Of a stretch of 64,000 nucleotides of DNA, positions 28,512 through 38,200 are shown one piece after another. The stretch's first letter is position 1; each line of letters opens with the position of its first letter. This stretch comes from Pseudoalteromonas marina (GTDB taxonomy: Bacteria > Pseudomonadota > Gammaproteobacteria > Enterobacterales > Alteromonadaceae): NCBI RefSeq assembly GCF_000238335.3, contig NZ_AHCB03000005.1:682001-746000 (forward strand), read 5' to 3'. The notes beneath the pieces are model-generated. The model ran no database searches. It was not told where the DNA came from and saw nothing but the letters and a program-made list of their open reading frames with translations. The translations under genes were made by a program, and so were the position numbers.

Positions 28512-29891
28512 ATGTTTGAGAATCTCCAAGAACGATTAGGTAAAACCTTAAAAAATATCAGTGGCCGTGGCCGCCTAACAGAAGACAACATTAAAGATAC
28601 TCTTCGCGAAGTGCGCATGGCCTTTTTGGAAGCCGATGTGGCTTTGCCAGTTGTTCGCGATTTTGTAAAGCAAGTTAAAGAACGTGCAGTGGGTGTTGAG
28701 GTAACTAAAAGCTTAACGCCTGGGCAAGTGTTTGTAAAAATTGTGCGTGAAGAGCTTGAAAAAGCGATGGGCGAAGCAAACGAAGAGCTGAGCTTAAACG
28801 CACAACCGCCAGCAGTTGTTATGATGGCTGGTTTGCAAGGTGCCGGTAAAACGACCAGTGTTGGTAAACTTGCTAAGTTTTTAAAAGAGCGCAAGAAAAA
28901 ATCAGTGCTTGTTGTTAGTGCCGATGTTTATCGTCCTGCAGCAATAAAACAGCTTGAAACGTTAGCCACAGAAGTTGATGTAGATTTCTTTCCAAGTGAT
29001 ATTTCACAAAAGCCTGTTGATATTGCTACTGCGGCTATTACACACGCTAAAAAGAAATTTATTGATGTTGTATTAGTTGATACAGCGGGTCGCTTGCATG
29101 TGGATAGCGACATGATGGATGAAATTAAAGATCTTCATTCAGCTATCAACCCAATTGAAACATTATTTGTTGTTGATGCTATGACGGGTCAAGATGCGGC
29201 AAATACTGCAAAAGCATTTGACGAAGCTCTGCCACTTACTGGTGTGATATTAACTAAAACAGATGGTGACGCCCGAGGCGGTGCTGCTTTATCTATTCGT
29301 CATATTACAGGTAAACCCATTAAGTTTATGGGTGTGGGTGAACGTACAGACGCACTTGAACCTTTCCACCCTGACCGAATAGCATCGCGAATTTTAGGCA
29401 TGGGTGATGTACTTTCATTAATCGAAGAAGTCGAAATGAAAGTGGATAAAGAGCAAGCTGCCAAAGTTGCCGAAAAAGTATTTAAAGGCGCAGGCTTTAC
29501 GCTGGATGACTTTGCTGACCAGTTAAAGCAAATGAAAAATATGGGCGGCATGATGTCGATGCTTGATAAACTTCCTGGGATGTCTAATTTACCTGACGCG
29601 GTAAAAGGTCAGATGGGTGATAAAACCTTCATTCAAATGGAGGCTATCATCAGCTCTATGACAAAACAGGAGCGAGCTCGTCCTGAAATCATTAAAGGGT
29701 CGCGTAAAAAACGTATTGCAGCAGGTTCTGGCACACAGGTACAAGAGATCAATAAGTTGCTTAAACAATTTACGCAGATGCAAAAAATGATGAAAAAAAT
29801 GAAAGGCAAAGGCGGGATGCAAAAAATGATGCGCGGTATGAAAGGCATGTTGCCACCGGGCATGATGGGCGGCGGCGGTCCAAAATTTTAG
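28512..29891 (+). CDS. ffh: Signal recognition particle protein Ffh
   Basis: Ffh is the GTPase subunit of SRP. It binds 4.5S RNA and hydrophobic signal sequences and delivers ribosomes to FtsY. The N domain is residues 1-90. The G domain has P-loop GLQGAGKTTSVGKLA near residue 107, DTAGRLHVD, and TKTDGDARGGAALS. The C-terminal M domain is methionine-rich (KKMKGKGGMQKMMRGMKGMLPPGMMGGGG). The 459-residue length is normal. A strong terminator follows before rpsP. The 4.5S RNA gene is not in the window. Confidence 0.98.
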   Translation: MFENLQERLGKTLKNISGRGRLTEDNIKDTLREVRMAFLEADVALPVVRDFVKQVKERAVGVEVTKSLTPGQVFVKIVREELEKAMGEANEELSLNAQPPAVVMMAGLQGAGKTTSVGKLAKFLKERKKKSVLVVSADVYRPAAIKQLETLATEVDVDFFPSDISQKPVDIATAAITHAKKKFIDVVLVDTAGRLHVDSDMMDEIKDLHSAINPIETLFVVDAMTGQDAANTAKAFDEALPLTGVILTKTDGDARGGAALSIRHITGKPIKFMGVGERTDALEPFHPDRIASRILGMGDVLSLIEEVEMKVDKEQAAKVAEKVFKGAGFTLDDFADQLKQMKNMGGMMSMLDKLPGMSNLPDAVKGQMGDKTFIQMEAIISSMTKQERARPEIIKGSRKKRIAAGSGTQVQEINKLLKQFTQMQKMMKKMKGKGGMQKMMRGMKGMLPPGMMGGGGPKF

Positions 29892-29933
29892 ATTTTTAGT
29901 AAGCGTTGCACTTTAATTAATCACAGCGCATAC

Positions 29934-29960
29934 AAAAAAGGAGCAAATTGCTCCTTTTTT
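29934..29960 (+). terminator. Terminator after ffh
   Basis: The stem AAAAAAGGAGCAA pairs with TTGCTCCTTTTTT with a very short centre, followed by G. It lies 43 bases after the ffh stop. Confidence 0.85.
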
Positions 29961-30056
29961 GTTGAATAATTTATGCACTCTGTACTGCATTAACTCTAAT
30001 TTTTAGCCTAGATCACGGTTTAACCTACTAAACTGGCTTTTTGCTTCACTTCTTAC

Positions 30057-30108
30057 TTGCGTTATTGCTAAAAACTCGTACAATTCACCGGCTCCCCATA
30101 CTGGGGAG
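30057..30108 (+). promoter_or_regulatory. Candidate rpsP operon promoter with 5'-terminal hairpin
   Basis: A weak -35 (TTGCGT, 30057-30062), a 16-base spacer and TACAAT (30079-30084) are followed by a GC-rich discriminator TCACCGG. This is a pattern of growth-rate-regulated promoters. The predicted start is near 30091. The hairpin CTCCCCA-TAC-TGGGGAG (30092-30108) would then sit at the very 5' end of the mRNA, about 43 bases before rpsP. It could stabilise the transcript. Confidence 0.45.
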
Positions 30109-30151
30109 TAAATCTTATTAATGAAAACAGTCAATCTATTTAGAGGACGGT

Positions 30152-30400
30152 ATGGTAACTATTCGTTTGCAACGTGGTGGCGCTAAAAAACGCCCTTTCT
30201 ATCAAATTGTGGTTGCGGATAGCCGTTTCTCGCGTGACGGTCGCTTCATCGAGAAAGTTGGTTTCTTTAACCCAATCGCTTCGGGTCAGGAAGAAAAACT
30301 TCGCTTAGATTTATCTCGTGTAGATCACTGGGTAGGTCAAGGCGCAGGTCTTTCAGATCGTGTAGCTAAATTAGTTAAAGACGCTCGTAAAGCGGCTTAA
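30152..30400 (+). CDS. rpsP: 30S ribosomal protein S16
   Basis: S16 binds 16S rRNA and is needed for 30S assembly. The 82-residue sequence [29 protein letters not shown] start is diagnostic, with [12 protein letters not shown] following. GAGGACGGT lies just upstream as a ribosome binding site. It is the first gene of rpsP-rimM-trmD-rplS, the conserved ribosome-biogenesis operon. Confidence 0.98.
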   Translation: MVTIRLQRGGAKKRPFYQIVVADSRFSRDGRFIEKVGFFNPIASGQEEKLRLDLSRVDHWVGQGAGLSDRVAKLVKDARKAA

Positions 30401-30417
30401 TAGGCGTAAGTGTAACC

Positions 30418-30954
30418 ATGAGTCAAGAGAACACCTCATCAATAATTGTCGTAGGAAAGCTCGGCGCCCCTTATGGTATAAAGGGCTGGCTTAAGGTACA
30501 TTCATTTACTGATGATCCCGCAGGGATCTTCGATTTCAGCCCGTGGTTGATAGGGCAACAAGGTAAATGGCAGTCCTTAGAAGTGGTCGACTGGCGTCGC
30601 CACAACAAAGGCTTTATCGCTAAATTTGCGCAAGTAAACGATCGAGACGAAGCAATGGCTTATACCCATGCAGAAATCTCAATGGATGCAACGCAATTAC
30701 CAGAACTACCGCAAGGTGAGTTCTATTGGCGAGATCTCATTGGCATGTCGGTTGTAACTGATAAAGGTTATAACTTAGGCACTGTTGATGACTTGATGGA
30801 GACAGGGTCAAATGATGTACTGGTTGTGAAAGCAAACAGTAAAGATGCATTTGGTCAATCGGAGCGTTTAATACCTTTTTTAACCGATTCAGTTATCAAA
30901 GATGTTAAATACGACGTAAAAGAAATTACCGTAGACTGGGATCCTGGGTTTTAA
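30418..30954 (+). CDS. rimM: Ribosome maturation factor RimM
   Basis: RimM assists late 30S head assembly and binds S19. The 178-residue protein has the N-terminal domain with [26 protein letters not shown]-barrel C-terminal domain has [13 protein letters not shown] and NDVLVVK, ending [25 protein letters not shown]. It is in the rpsP operon, overlapping trmD by one base (TAATG). Length and order are standard. Confidence 0.97.
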   Translation: MSQENTSSIIVVGKLGAPYGIKGWLKVHSFTDDPAGIFDFSPWLIGQQGKWQSLEVVDWRRHNKGFIAKFAQVNDRDEAMAYTHAEISMDATQLPELPQGEFYWRDLIGMSVVTDKGYNLGTVDDLMETGSNDVLVVKANSKDAFGQSERLIPFLTDSVIKDVKYDVKEITVDWDPGF

Positions 30955-31721
30955 TGACTCAAACTAGTTCATTGTGGGTTGGGGTGATAAGCCTTTTCCC
31001 GGACATGTTTGACGCAATTACCCAACAAGGGGTTACTGGTCGCGCAGTAAAAAATGGGTTAATTAATTTTAACTGCTGGAATCCACGTGACTATGCTTTA
31101 GATAAGCACAGAACTGTGGATGATCGTCCTTACGGGGGCGGACCAGGTATGTTAATGATGGTTAAACCATTGGAAAAAGCTATTCTTGACGCTAAAAAAG
31201 CGGCAGGTGATGGTGCTAAAGTAATTTATATGTCCCCACAAGGGCGCAAGCTTGATCAGCAAGGGGCTAGCGAACTCGCTAACTCTGACAAACTGATTTT
31301 GATTGCCGGTCGATATGAAGGTATAGATGAGAGAATAATAGAGTCATACGTTGACGAAGAATGGTCAATTGGTGATTTTATTTTGAGTGGTGGTGAACTA
31401 CCTGCCATGACATTAATTGACGCAGTAGCGCGATTGGTGCCTGGCGTGTTAGGTCATAACCAATCAGCAGAGCAAGATTCATTTTCGGATGGCTTGCTAG
31501 ATTGCCCTCACTACACACGACCAGAAACATTGGACGACAAACAAGTTCCTGCTGTATTACTCAGTGGTAATCACCAAGCAATAGCAAGGTGGCGGCTTAA
31601 GCAGTCATTAGGCAGAACTTGGATACGACGTCCTGACTTGTTGCATAACCTAGCTCTGACTGAGGAGCAAGCGGTATTACTCGCAGAATTTCAGCAAGAG
31701 TACCAAAAAGCTTGTGGCTAG
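30954..31721 (+). CDS. trmD: tRNA (guanine-37-N1)-methyltransferase
   Basis: TrmD makes m1G37 in tRNAs reading CNN and some other codons, preventing +1 frameshifts. It is a SPOUT-fold, knotted enzyme of 255 residues. Visible motifs are [38 protein letters not shown], and the knot stretch [16 protein letters not shown]. It is coupled to rimM by TAATG. rplS follows 33 bases later. Confidence 0.98.
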   Translation: MTQTSSLWVGVISLFPDMFDAITQQGVTGRAVKNGLINFNCWNPRDYALDKHRTVDDRPYGGGPGMLMMVKPLEKAILDAKKAAGDGAKVIYMSPQGRKLDQQGASELANSDKLILIAGRYEGIDERIIESYVDEEWSIGDFILSGGELPAMTLIDAVARLVPGVLGHNQSAEQDSFSDGLLDCPHYTRPETLDDKQVPAVLLSGNHQAIARWRLKQSLGRTWIRRPDLLHNLALTEEQAVLLAEFQQEYQKACG

Positions 31722-31754
31722 AAGACAGTTACACCTAGGAAAGTGAGAAACATA

Positions 31755-32114
31755 ATGGCAAAAGTAAACCAAAATATTATTAAAGCGCTTGAAGAAGAGC
31801 AGCTTAAAACAGACGTACCTGCATTTGGCCCTGGTGATACAGTGGTTGTACAGGTAAAAGTAAAAGAAGGTGCTAAAGAGCGTCTACAGGCCTTTGAAGG
31901 TGTTGTAATCGCTAAGCGTAATCGTGGTCTTCACTCAGCATTCACAGTTCGTAAAATCTCGAACGGTGAAGGTGTTGAGCGTGTATTCCAAACGCACAGC
32001 CCTCTTATCGATAGCGTAACAGTTAAGCGTCGCGGTGCAGTTCGCCGTGCTAAGCTTTACTACTTACGTGAGCGTTCTGGTAAATCTGCACGTATTAGAG
32101 AAAAACTTAACTAA
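31755..32114 (+). CDS. rplS: 50S ribosomal protein L19
   Basis: L19 sits at the 30S-50S interface. The sequence has [28 protein letters not shown] and a C-terminal [12 protein letters not shown] choose ATG 31755 ([16 protein letters not shown]), giving 119 residues; GTG 31743 is an in-frame alternative four codons earlier. AGGAAAGTGAGA precedes it. It is the last gene of the operon, followed by a UUCG-capped terminator. Confidence 0.97.
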   Translation: MAKVNQNIIKALEEEQLKTDVPAFGPGDTVVVQVKVKEGAKERLQAFEGVVIAKRNRGLHSAFTVRKISNGEGVERVFQTHSPLIDSVTVKRRGAVRRAKLYYLRERSGKSARIREKLN

Positions 32115-32136
32115 TACGCGCTGTTTATCAACGCAA

Positions 32137-32172
32137 AAAACGGGTTGCAGTCTTCGGATTGCAACCCGTTTT
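32137..32172 (+). terminator. Terminator of the rpsP-rplS operon with UUCG tetraloop
   Basis: The stem AAAACGGGTTGCAGTC pairs with GATTGCAACCCGTTTT around TTCG, one of the most stable tetraloops. It lies 22 bases after rplS. A second T-run follows a few bases later. Confidence 0.9.
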
Positions 32173-32493
32173 CGTTTTTAAGCGGTCTAGATTTTTATTG
32201 TAATGTTGAGTGGCGCAGGCAATATTACATATTTGAAATAAATTGACTTAAAACGCGTTTCTCTTTTTATTTACTGCAGCTTAGGTTTAAAACTTTTTTA
32301 TTGTTTTTACGCAATGAGTTTATCGATATTTAGCTCACTACAAAAAACTAAAGACTCATTGATCATTCCCTACAAAAGCTTCTGAAATGTTGCCCATAAT
32401 CTGACTGATAACATAAATTCACCGTTGGTTTTAACCTTGCTATATGCGATCAGCCCTTTTAACGTCTAACGTATCCTGTTAGTATTTATCGTA
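32173..32493. other. Intergenic, rplS to tyrA promoter
   Basis: About 320 bases have no credible ORF. There is only a loose inverted repeat CAATGAGT ... ACTCATTG (about 32311-32362, loop near 35 bases). No RNA gene was recognised. Confidence 0.4.
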
Positions 32494-32529
32494 TTGATTA
32501 GTTTACTTTTATGTAAATATAAATTTACG
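32494..32529 (+). promoter_or_regulatory. tyrA promoter with overlapping TyrR box
   Basis: TGTAAATATAAATTTACG at 32512-32529 matches the TyrR consensus TGTAAA-N6-TTTACA at 11 of 12 fixed positions. A candidate promoter overlaps it: TTGATT at 32494-32499, an 18-base spacer, then TATAAA at 32518-32523 inside the box. TyrR binding would cover the -10 element, which fits repression by tyrosine. The box ends 30 bases upstream of the tyrA start codon. Confidence 0.75.
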
Positions 32530-32559
32530 AAATTTGATTTTTTCAAGGTGGGATTGGAC

Positions 32560-33693
32560 GTGGCAAATATAAGTGATTTGGCCCAACTAAGACAAGGTAT
32601 AGATGAATGCGATGCGCAGCTTGTTGCCTTATTAGCTAAACGCAATGGTATTACCCAAAAAATTGGTGAAATCAAACAGCAAACAGGTGCGCCTTTACAT
32701 GCACCAGAGCGTGAAGCTGAATTACTAGCTGCTAGGCGCCAAGAAGCGATTAATCAAAATGTAAGTCCCGATCTAGTGGAAGATATTCTCAGGCGGATGA
32801 TGCGTGAAGCATATCAAAACCAACAGGCTAAGTTAGCGTGTGCAGCGCCATCACTTTCACCTATTGTTATTGTGGGCGGTCAAGGGGCGATGGGGCAGTT
32901 ATTTGCCCAACAATTTATGCGCTCAGGTTATGACGTCAAAATATTAGATAAAGAGCAGCAAGATGATGCCCAAAGCATTTTAACCGGTGCAAAACTGGTC
33001 ATGATCAGTGTACCTATTAATGCCTTAGAGTCTGTAGTTGCTAAACTACCAAAACTAGATGATGACTGTTTGCTCGTAGATATTACATCAGTAAAGCAAT
33101 CGCCAATTAAAGCATTAAAAGCAGCTCATAGTGGTCCAGTTGTTGGTTTACACCCTATGTTTGGGCCTGATATTTCACATTGGGTAAAACAAACGGTAGT
33201 TGTATGTGAGGGCAGAGAGCATAAGGCGGCAAAAGGGCTATTAGAGCAGTTACAAGTGTGGGGGTGTCAGCTTGTAGAGCTAGATGCTAAAAAACACGAT
33301 GAAGCCATGCAAATAATTCAGGTAATGCGACATTTAACAACGTTTGTTTATGGGCAGTTTTTAGCAAAGCAAAGCCATACTTTAGCAGAGTTACGAAGTT
33401 GCTCGTCGCCGATATATCAATTAGAGCTAATGATGGTAGGGCGTTTGTTTGCGCAATCACCTGAGCTTTATTCCGATATAATGTTGGCTCAGTTTGATGA
33501 CGTTGAAAGTTTGTTAGCTCAATACCAAGATACCTTTGCACAAACGCTTGAAAAGCTTAGGGTAGGTGATAAAGCAGCCTTAATGGAGGCATTTGCAGAT
33601 GCTAAATCATATTTTTCAGACTCAACTGCGCATTTTTTAACACAAAGCCGCAGTTTACTTAATAAAGCGAATGACGCTAAGGTGCTCGACTAG
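32560..33693 (+). CDS. tyrA: Chorismate mutase / prephenate dehydrogenase (T-protein)
   Basis: This fused enzyme converts chorismate to prephenate and on to 4-hydroxyphenylpyruvate for tyrosine. An AroQ chorismate mutase domain spans about residues 1-90 (LRQGIDECDAQLVALLAKRN). The NAD-binding dehydrogenase domain has IVGGQGAMGQLFAQQF and GLHPMFGPD. I place the start at GTG 32560 with AAGGTGGG about seven bases upstream, giving 377 residues, close to E. coli TyrA (373). The reading frame is open further upstream, but that part covers the promoter. It is convergent with pheA. Confidence 0.96.
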   Translation: MANISDLAQLRQGIDECDAQLVALLAKRNGITQKIGEIKQQTGAPLHAPEREAELLAARRQEAINQNVSPDLVEDILRRMMREAYQNQQAKLACAAPSLSPIVIVGGQGAMGQLFAQQFMRSGYDVKILDKEQQDDAQSILTGAKLVMISVPINALESVVAKLPKLDDDCLLVDITSVKQSPIKALKAAHSGPVVGLHPMFGPDISHWVKQTVVVCEGREHKAAKGLLEQLQVWGCQLVELDAKKHDEAMQIIQVMRHLTTFVYGQFLAKQSHTLAELRSCSSPIYQLELMMVGRLFAQSPELYSDIMLAQFDDVESLLAQYQDTFAQTLEKLRVGDKAALMEAFADAKSYFSDSTAHFLTQSRSLLNKANDAKVLD

Positions 33694-33713
33694 CTTTACA
33701 TTCAAATAAATGT

Positions 33714-33741
33714 AAAGGGGGCACATTTTGTGCCTCCTTTT
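33714..33741. terminator. Bidirectional terminator between tyrA and pheA
   Basis: AAAGGGGGCAC pairs with GTGCCTCCTTT (one G-T pair) around ATTTT. It lies between two convergent genes. Confidence 0.75.
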
Positions 33742-33754
33742 GAATAGCCTATAT

Positions 33755-34912
33755 TTAAGTATTCACACTAACAGCTTGTAATGTTTCACTTTGGTAGCAA
33801 CCTAATATGCGCACATATTGGGTATGTTCTTTAAGTTCCTCTAGCGCTTCTTTTACTTGGGTATCAGCCAAGTTTGCTTCTAAATCAACATAAAACACTT
33901 CTTCCCATGGGTTGCCAGGGGTAGGGCGTGATTCCAGTTTTACCAAGTTTATTTTGTGTTGCTTGAAAATCATCAGTGCATCAGCAAGTGAGCCGGCTTG
34001 TTGTTTGGTCGACATGATCAAGCTGGTCTTCGTAGGTATTTGATTCGACACATGCAAAGGCTTACGCGCTACGACTATAAAGCGGCTGTGGTTTTCGCTT
34101 TGATTAGCTAAGTTTGATTTAATAACTTCAAGGCCTACATTTTTACCAGCTTGAGCGGAGCCAATTGCAGCACTATTTGGTGTGCTGAGCGCAGATTGAA
34201 GTGCTGAAGATGTTGAGTCACATGTTTCATGTTGCAAATCCCCTAACCCTTGTAAAAAGCGGCTACATTGTGCGAAGGGTTGTGGATGAGCAAATACTTT
34301 TGTGAGCTGTTCAAGTTGTGTATCAGGTTTAGCTAATAAGCAATGCTCAACACTGTGTGTCACTTCACCAACAATAGATACTTGTGCGTGTTGTAGTAAA
34401 TCAAATACTTCGTTAATACTGCCTGAGCTGGTATTTTCAATAGGAAGTAATCCAAAGTCTGCTTGCCCGCTTTCTACCTTGGAGGTGATTTCTTCAAACG
34501 ATGAACATCCAATTTCAACGAGTTTGCCGGGGCGACGGCTAAAGTACTTATGGCAAGCAAGTTGGCTATATGAGCCTTGCCCACCTAAATAAGTAACACG
34601 GTGTGTTTCGCTTAATGCATCAGGGTTTAGGTTTTTTTGCAGCATTGCTTGCTGGTGTAATACGGAGTCTTCTAGGATTGTTTGAAAAACATTGTTTACA
34701 TAATACGCATCTAAGCCAAGTGACTTGCCATAACCAATTAATTTTTCTAGTAGTGCTAGTTCACGGGCTTCATCACGAATAGGCTTGTTATTTGCAATTT
34801 TATATTCAACAACACCATGACTAATACGGCGCCGTTTAGCTAAGAGTACGAGTAAGTCAGAGTCTATTTCATTTATATCATGTCTTAATGTGTTTAATAC
34901 ATCGTTGGTCAT
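33755..34912 (-). CDS. pheA: Chorismate mutase / prephenate dehydratase (P-protein)
   Basis: This fused enzyme leads to phenylpyruvate for phenylalanine. An AroQ chorismate mutase domain covers about residues 1-95 (LRHDINEIDSDLLVLLAKRR). The dehydratase domain (about 105-285) has YLGGQGSYSQLACHKYF, LLPIENTSSGSINEV and ENHSRFIVV. A C-terminal ACT domain with the ESRPTPGNPWEEVFYVD regulatory motif indicates feedback by phenylalanine. I chose ATG 34912, with GAGGAA about eight bases upstream, giving 385 residues (E. coli 386). ATG 34939 is an alternative. A Phe-rich leader and attenuator precede it. Confidence 0.96.
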   Translation of the reverse strand: MTNDVLNTLRHDINEIDSDLLVLLAKRRRISHGVVEYKIANNKPIRDEARELALLEKLIGYGKSLGLDAYYVNNVFQTILEDSVLHQQAMLQKNLNPDALSETHRVTYLGGQGSYSQLACHKYFSRRPGKLVEIGCSSFEEITSKVESGQADFGLLPIENTSSGSINEVFDLLQHAQVSIVGEVTHSVEHCLLAKPDTQLEQLTKVFAHPQPFAQCSRFLQGLGDLQHETCDSTSSALQSALSTPNSAAIGSAQAGKNVGLEVIKSNLANQSENHSRFIVVARKPLHVSNQIPTKTSLIMSTKQQAGSLADALMIFKQHKINLVKLESRPTPGNPWEEVFYVDLEANLADTQVKEALEELKEHTQYVRILGCYQSETLQAVSVNT

Positions 34913-34960
34913 TTTGGGGTTCCTCATTCCAAAAGTCATCTGCGTAAATGCAGCATATAC

Positions 34961-35042
34961 AAAAAAGCCTCCCGGTTGGGAGGCTTTACTATTCGATTGA
35001 TTTATCTCACAAACAGGCCAGCCTCTTTTATATAAAGAAGCT
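34961..35042 (-). promoter_or_regulatory. pheA transcription attenuator
   Basis: Three alternative pairings are visible on the minus strand. Segment 1 (35042-35034, AGCTTCTTT, inside the leader Phe codons) pairs with segment 2 (35028-35020, AAAGAGGCT). GAGGCT of segment 2 pairs perfectly with AGCCTC of segment 3 (34987-34978, AAAGCCTCCC). Segment 3 makes a perfect ten-base terminator stem with segment 4 (34973-34964, GGGAGGCTTT) around AACC, followed by a U-tract. This is the classical 1:2, 2:3, 3:4 design. A ribosome stalled at Phe codons would free segment 2 to form the antiterminator. Confidence 0.88.
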
Positions 35043-35081
35043 AAAAAAAGAAAAAATAATGCGAGAATAAAATATGTTCAT
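35028..35081 (-). CDS. pheL: pheA leader peptide PheL
   Basis: A 17-codon ORF encodes MNIFYSRIIFSFFSFFI, with six Phe among 17 residues, including two FF pairs. It ends 8 bases before the GAGGCT antiterminator segment's far edge and about 40 bases before the terminator stem. E. coli PheL is likewise a short Phe-rich peptide. Phe-tRNA shortage would stall ribosomes in the last codons. No strong Shine-Dalgarno is visible. A possible promoter is TTGAAA (35160-35155) with TATCTT (35136-35131). TTGACA at 35116-35111 would start transcription too close to the ATG. Confidence 0.85.
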   Translation of the reverse strand: MNIFYSRIIFSFFSFFI

Positions 35082-35271
35082 GCAGTTAATGTATGGAGAG
35101 TTAGGGGTAATGTCAATAACATACTTTACTAAGATAGTGCTTAAGTATTGATTATTTCAACTTTTGTAATTTTTTTATAAAGTTTACAAAAAATTTATAA
35201 TAATGAATTTGAATCTGGTATATTTCATTAACAGCTAAATAATAACAACTATTAATAATTAAGGTTGGCTT

Positions 35272-38200
35272 GTGCTATATAGACGCCCTCCATCGCGTTT
35301 TGGAATAAACTCTTTAAGTGTGAAATTGTCGTTACTCATATCCTCAATTTGTTTAATTGCGGGTGTTTGTGCTGCCTTTTTTATGCTTAAATCTGAGGAA
35401 AAGCAGCTGGTTTTTGAAGAGCACGAAGTACTAAAAAGCTCGACCGATTTATTAGTAAGGCAATTTAAAGAACGAATAGAAACAAAAGTTAATATTGCCA
35501 AGCAGGCTAACAACATAGTTAATGAGCAGTTATTTCAAAAAAACTCCCCAATTGATCTAACCAGTAAAGCGCAACTACAGTTTAATAGTGATGGCACTAT
35601 TCGAAGCGCTTCATCGGATGGTTTATCTGCCGCGTTTTTACCACAAGAAAAGTTCACACCTTTTTACAAACAGTTATTTAATAACTCTGAAGCACTATGG
35701 GATGTTATTTCACCAACATTGGTTTATGACTTCTACAATTTTTACCTTATAACCAATGATGACTTTATCAGAATATCGCCACCTAATTGGGCGTTAAATG
35801 CTCCTGCTGATTTTCGAGTAAGCGGTGGTTCAACTTATAAGTATGTTCGCGAAAGTTTAGGCAACTCTGTAGAACCTGAATGGTCAAAGGTTTACTACGA
35901 TAGAGTATGGCATGATTGGGTGATCAGTTTACTGGTCCCTATTTATTCGAATAATGAATTTATAGGGGTTACAGGCAGTGATATTACGCTTAATAAACTC
36001 GTGTCTTTTCTACCTATAGGAGACAAAGAAAAAAACTTACTTGTTTTTGATAGTAAAGGCCAATTATTAGCCCACCCAGATTTGAGTACTTCATTACTTG
36101 CTGAATACGGAAAAAATAATAAAAAAGTGGCTATGGACGAGTTTGTAAACCCTCAGCTCAAGTCAATTATTAGTGAGGCAATTGCGACAAAGCTTCCAGA
36201 ATATGCAAGTTCTTTTTTACAAAATGACGAGGCTCACTTAATCAATATTCAAAAAATTGATCAGCTAGATTGGTACATAGGGGTTTATAAAAAGCGTTCT
36301 TCTACATTGTCTGCTCTGCAAGATTTGAAACTTAAGTTTTTTGGTCTTTTTATTCTTTACGCTATTTTAGTTGCCTTGTTATTGCATCAAGCCTTGCAGC
36401 ATCTTGTGTTACGCCGATTGCATTCACTTGTTTATGCGGTATCGAGCTTTGGTCAGGGTAAACTAGATACTCAATTTCCAGAAGAGAATAAAGACGAAAT
36501 TGGTACGCTTAACGGTTCGTTTAAAGATATGTCGGTTGAAATTCGTAAATTAATTGATGGACTTAACCAGCGAATAACTGAAAAAGAAATAGCCGAAAAA
36601 GCAGCTAATCGATTATCAAAAGCAGTCGCTTTCTCTGGCACAGGTGTTGTTATAACTGACGAGAACTTTGTTATCGAATACGTTAACCCCAAAATGTTAG
36701 AGATGACAGGTTATCCAGAAAGTCATTTCACTCGAGCGCCACTTTTAAATATTATTGCGTCTGATATGGCTATTTTGGTCGAAGATATTGATATAGACCT
36801 ACGTAGTCGTAACTATTGGCGCGGTGATACGTTAATTGAAAGCAAAGATAAACAGCCTATTTGGGTTTCATTGAGCGTTTCACCGATACGAGAGGAAGGC
36901 GGTAATATCACAAGTTATGTTGCTTCCGCACAAGATATCTCGTTTGTTAAAGAAAGCCAGCGCAAAATGGAACAGCTCGCTTATTTTGACACGCTAACAG
37001 GTTTAGCAAACAGAACCTTCTTCAGAATGCAGTTGCGCAAATCTCTTGCGCTTGCAGAACGTGGTCATTATGCCTTTTCACTTTTTTACTTTGATTTAGA
37101 TGAATTTAAGCGAATTAATGACACCCTTGGACATGACGCAGGCGATCAATTATTAATACAGGTCGCGAATAGACTTAAGAAGCGCCTAAGATCGGAAGAT
37201 ACAATTGCACGTTTAGGTGGCGATGAGTTTGCAGTATTACTCAGTGGAATTGAAAGCCAAGAACACGCAACCGATGTGGCAAATACAATCCAACAAACGC
37301 TTAATATGCCTATTATGCTAGGAAATAACGAGGTAATTATAAGCGCGAGTATTGGTATTACTATGGCGCCATATGACAGCCTCGAAGAAGATCAGCTTCT
37401 GAAACACGCGGATTTAGCAATGTATGAGGCCAAAGAGAAAGGGCGTAATACGTTCCACTTTTATAGCCAAGAGTTAAATGCAGCCGCAAATGAGCGCTTA
37501 TTTATAGAAAACGAACTGCGTATTGCGTTAAAAGAAGAGCAATTTGTGGTTTATTATCAGCCGCAGATAGATAGTCGTACTCAAAAGGTTGTAGGATACG
37601 AGTCATTATTGAGATGGTTCCACCCAACAGAAGGTCTAATACCGCCAGATAAGTTTATTCCTGTAGCTGAGGCGACAGGGCTTATTGTTGAATTAGGTGA
37701 GTGGGTATTACAGGAGTCATGTAATTTCGTTGTGAGATTGACAGAGCAAAACCGTGAAAATAACGTATCGATTAACTTATCTGCTCGCCAATTTAAAGAT
37801 TCGAATCTTGTGCCGACCCTAAGTAAGATGATTATTACATCGGGCGTATCGGCTAAACGATTACATTTAGAGTTAACTGAAAGCATGTTGATGGGGAACG
37901 TAGAGGCTGCTATTGCTCAACTTCATGAGCTAAAAGCACTAGGTATTTCTATTTCAATCGATGATTTTGGAACAGGGTATTCTTCGCTTAGTTATTTAAA
38001 ACGTTTTCCGGTAGATATACTCAAAATAGATCGTTCATTTGTGCAAGATATCCCAGAAGATAGCAATGATATGGAGATTACAGCCGCTATTATAGCAATG
38101 GCTCAAAAGCTTAATTTAGATGTGGTTGCTGAAGGGGTAGAAACCATAGAGCAAGTTGAGTTTTTACAAAACAACAACTGTTTTATAGTGCAAGGGTACT

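Noticed and set aside
32494..32559. TTG at 32494 as the tyrA start
   Set aside because: It lies in the predicted -35 hexamer and would add 22 residues before a standard TyrA N-terminus; GTG 32560 has a good ribosome binding site.
35088..35116. TTGACA-N17-TACATT as the pheA promoter
   Set aside because: It would start transcription at the leader ATG, leaving no ribosome binding site; a more upstream promoter is needed.
35165..35205. TTTACA/TGTAA half-sites upstream of pheA and the GGDEF-EAL gene as a TyrR box
   Set aside because: The half-sites are 12 bases apart instead of 6; the region is simply AT-rich.
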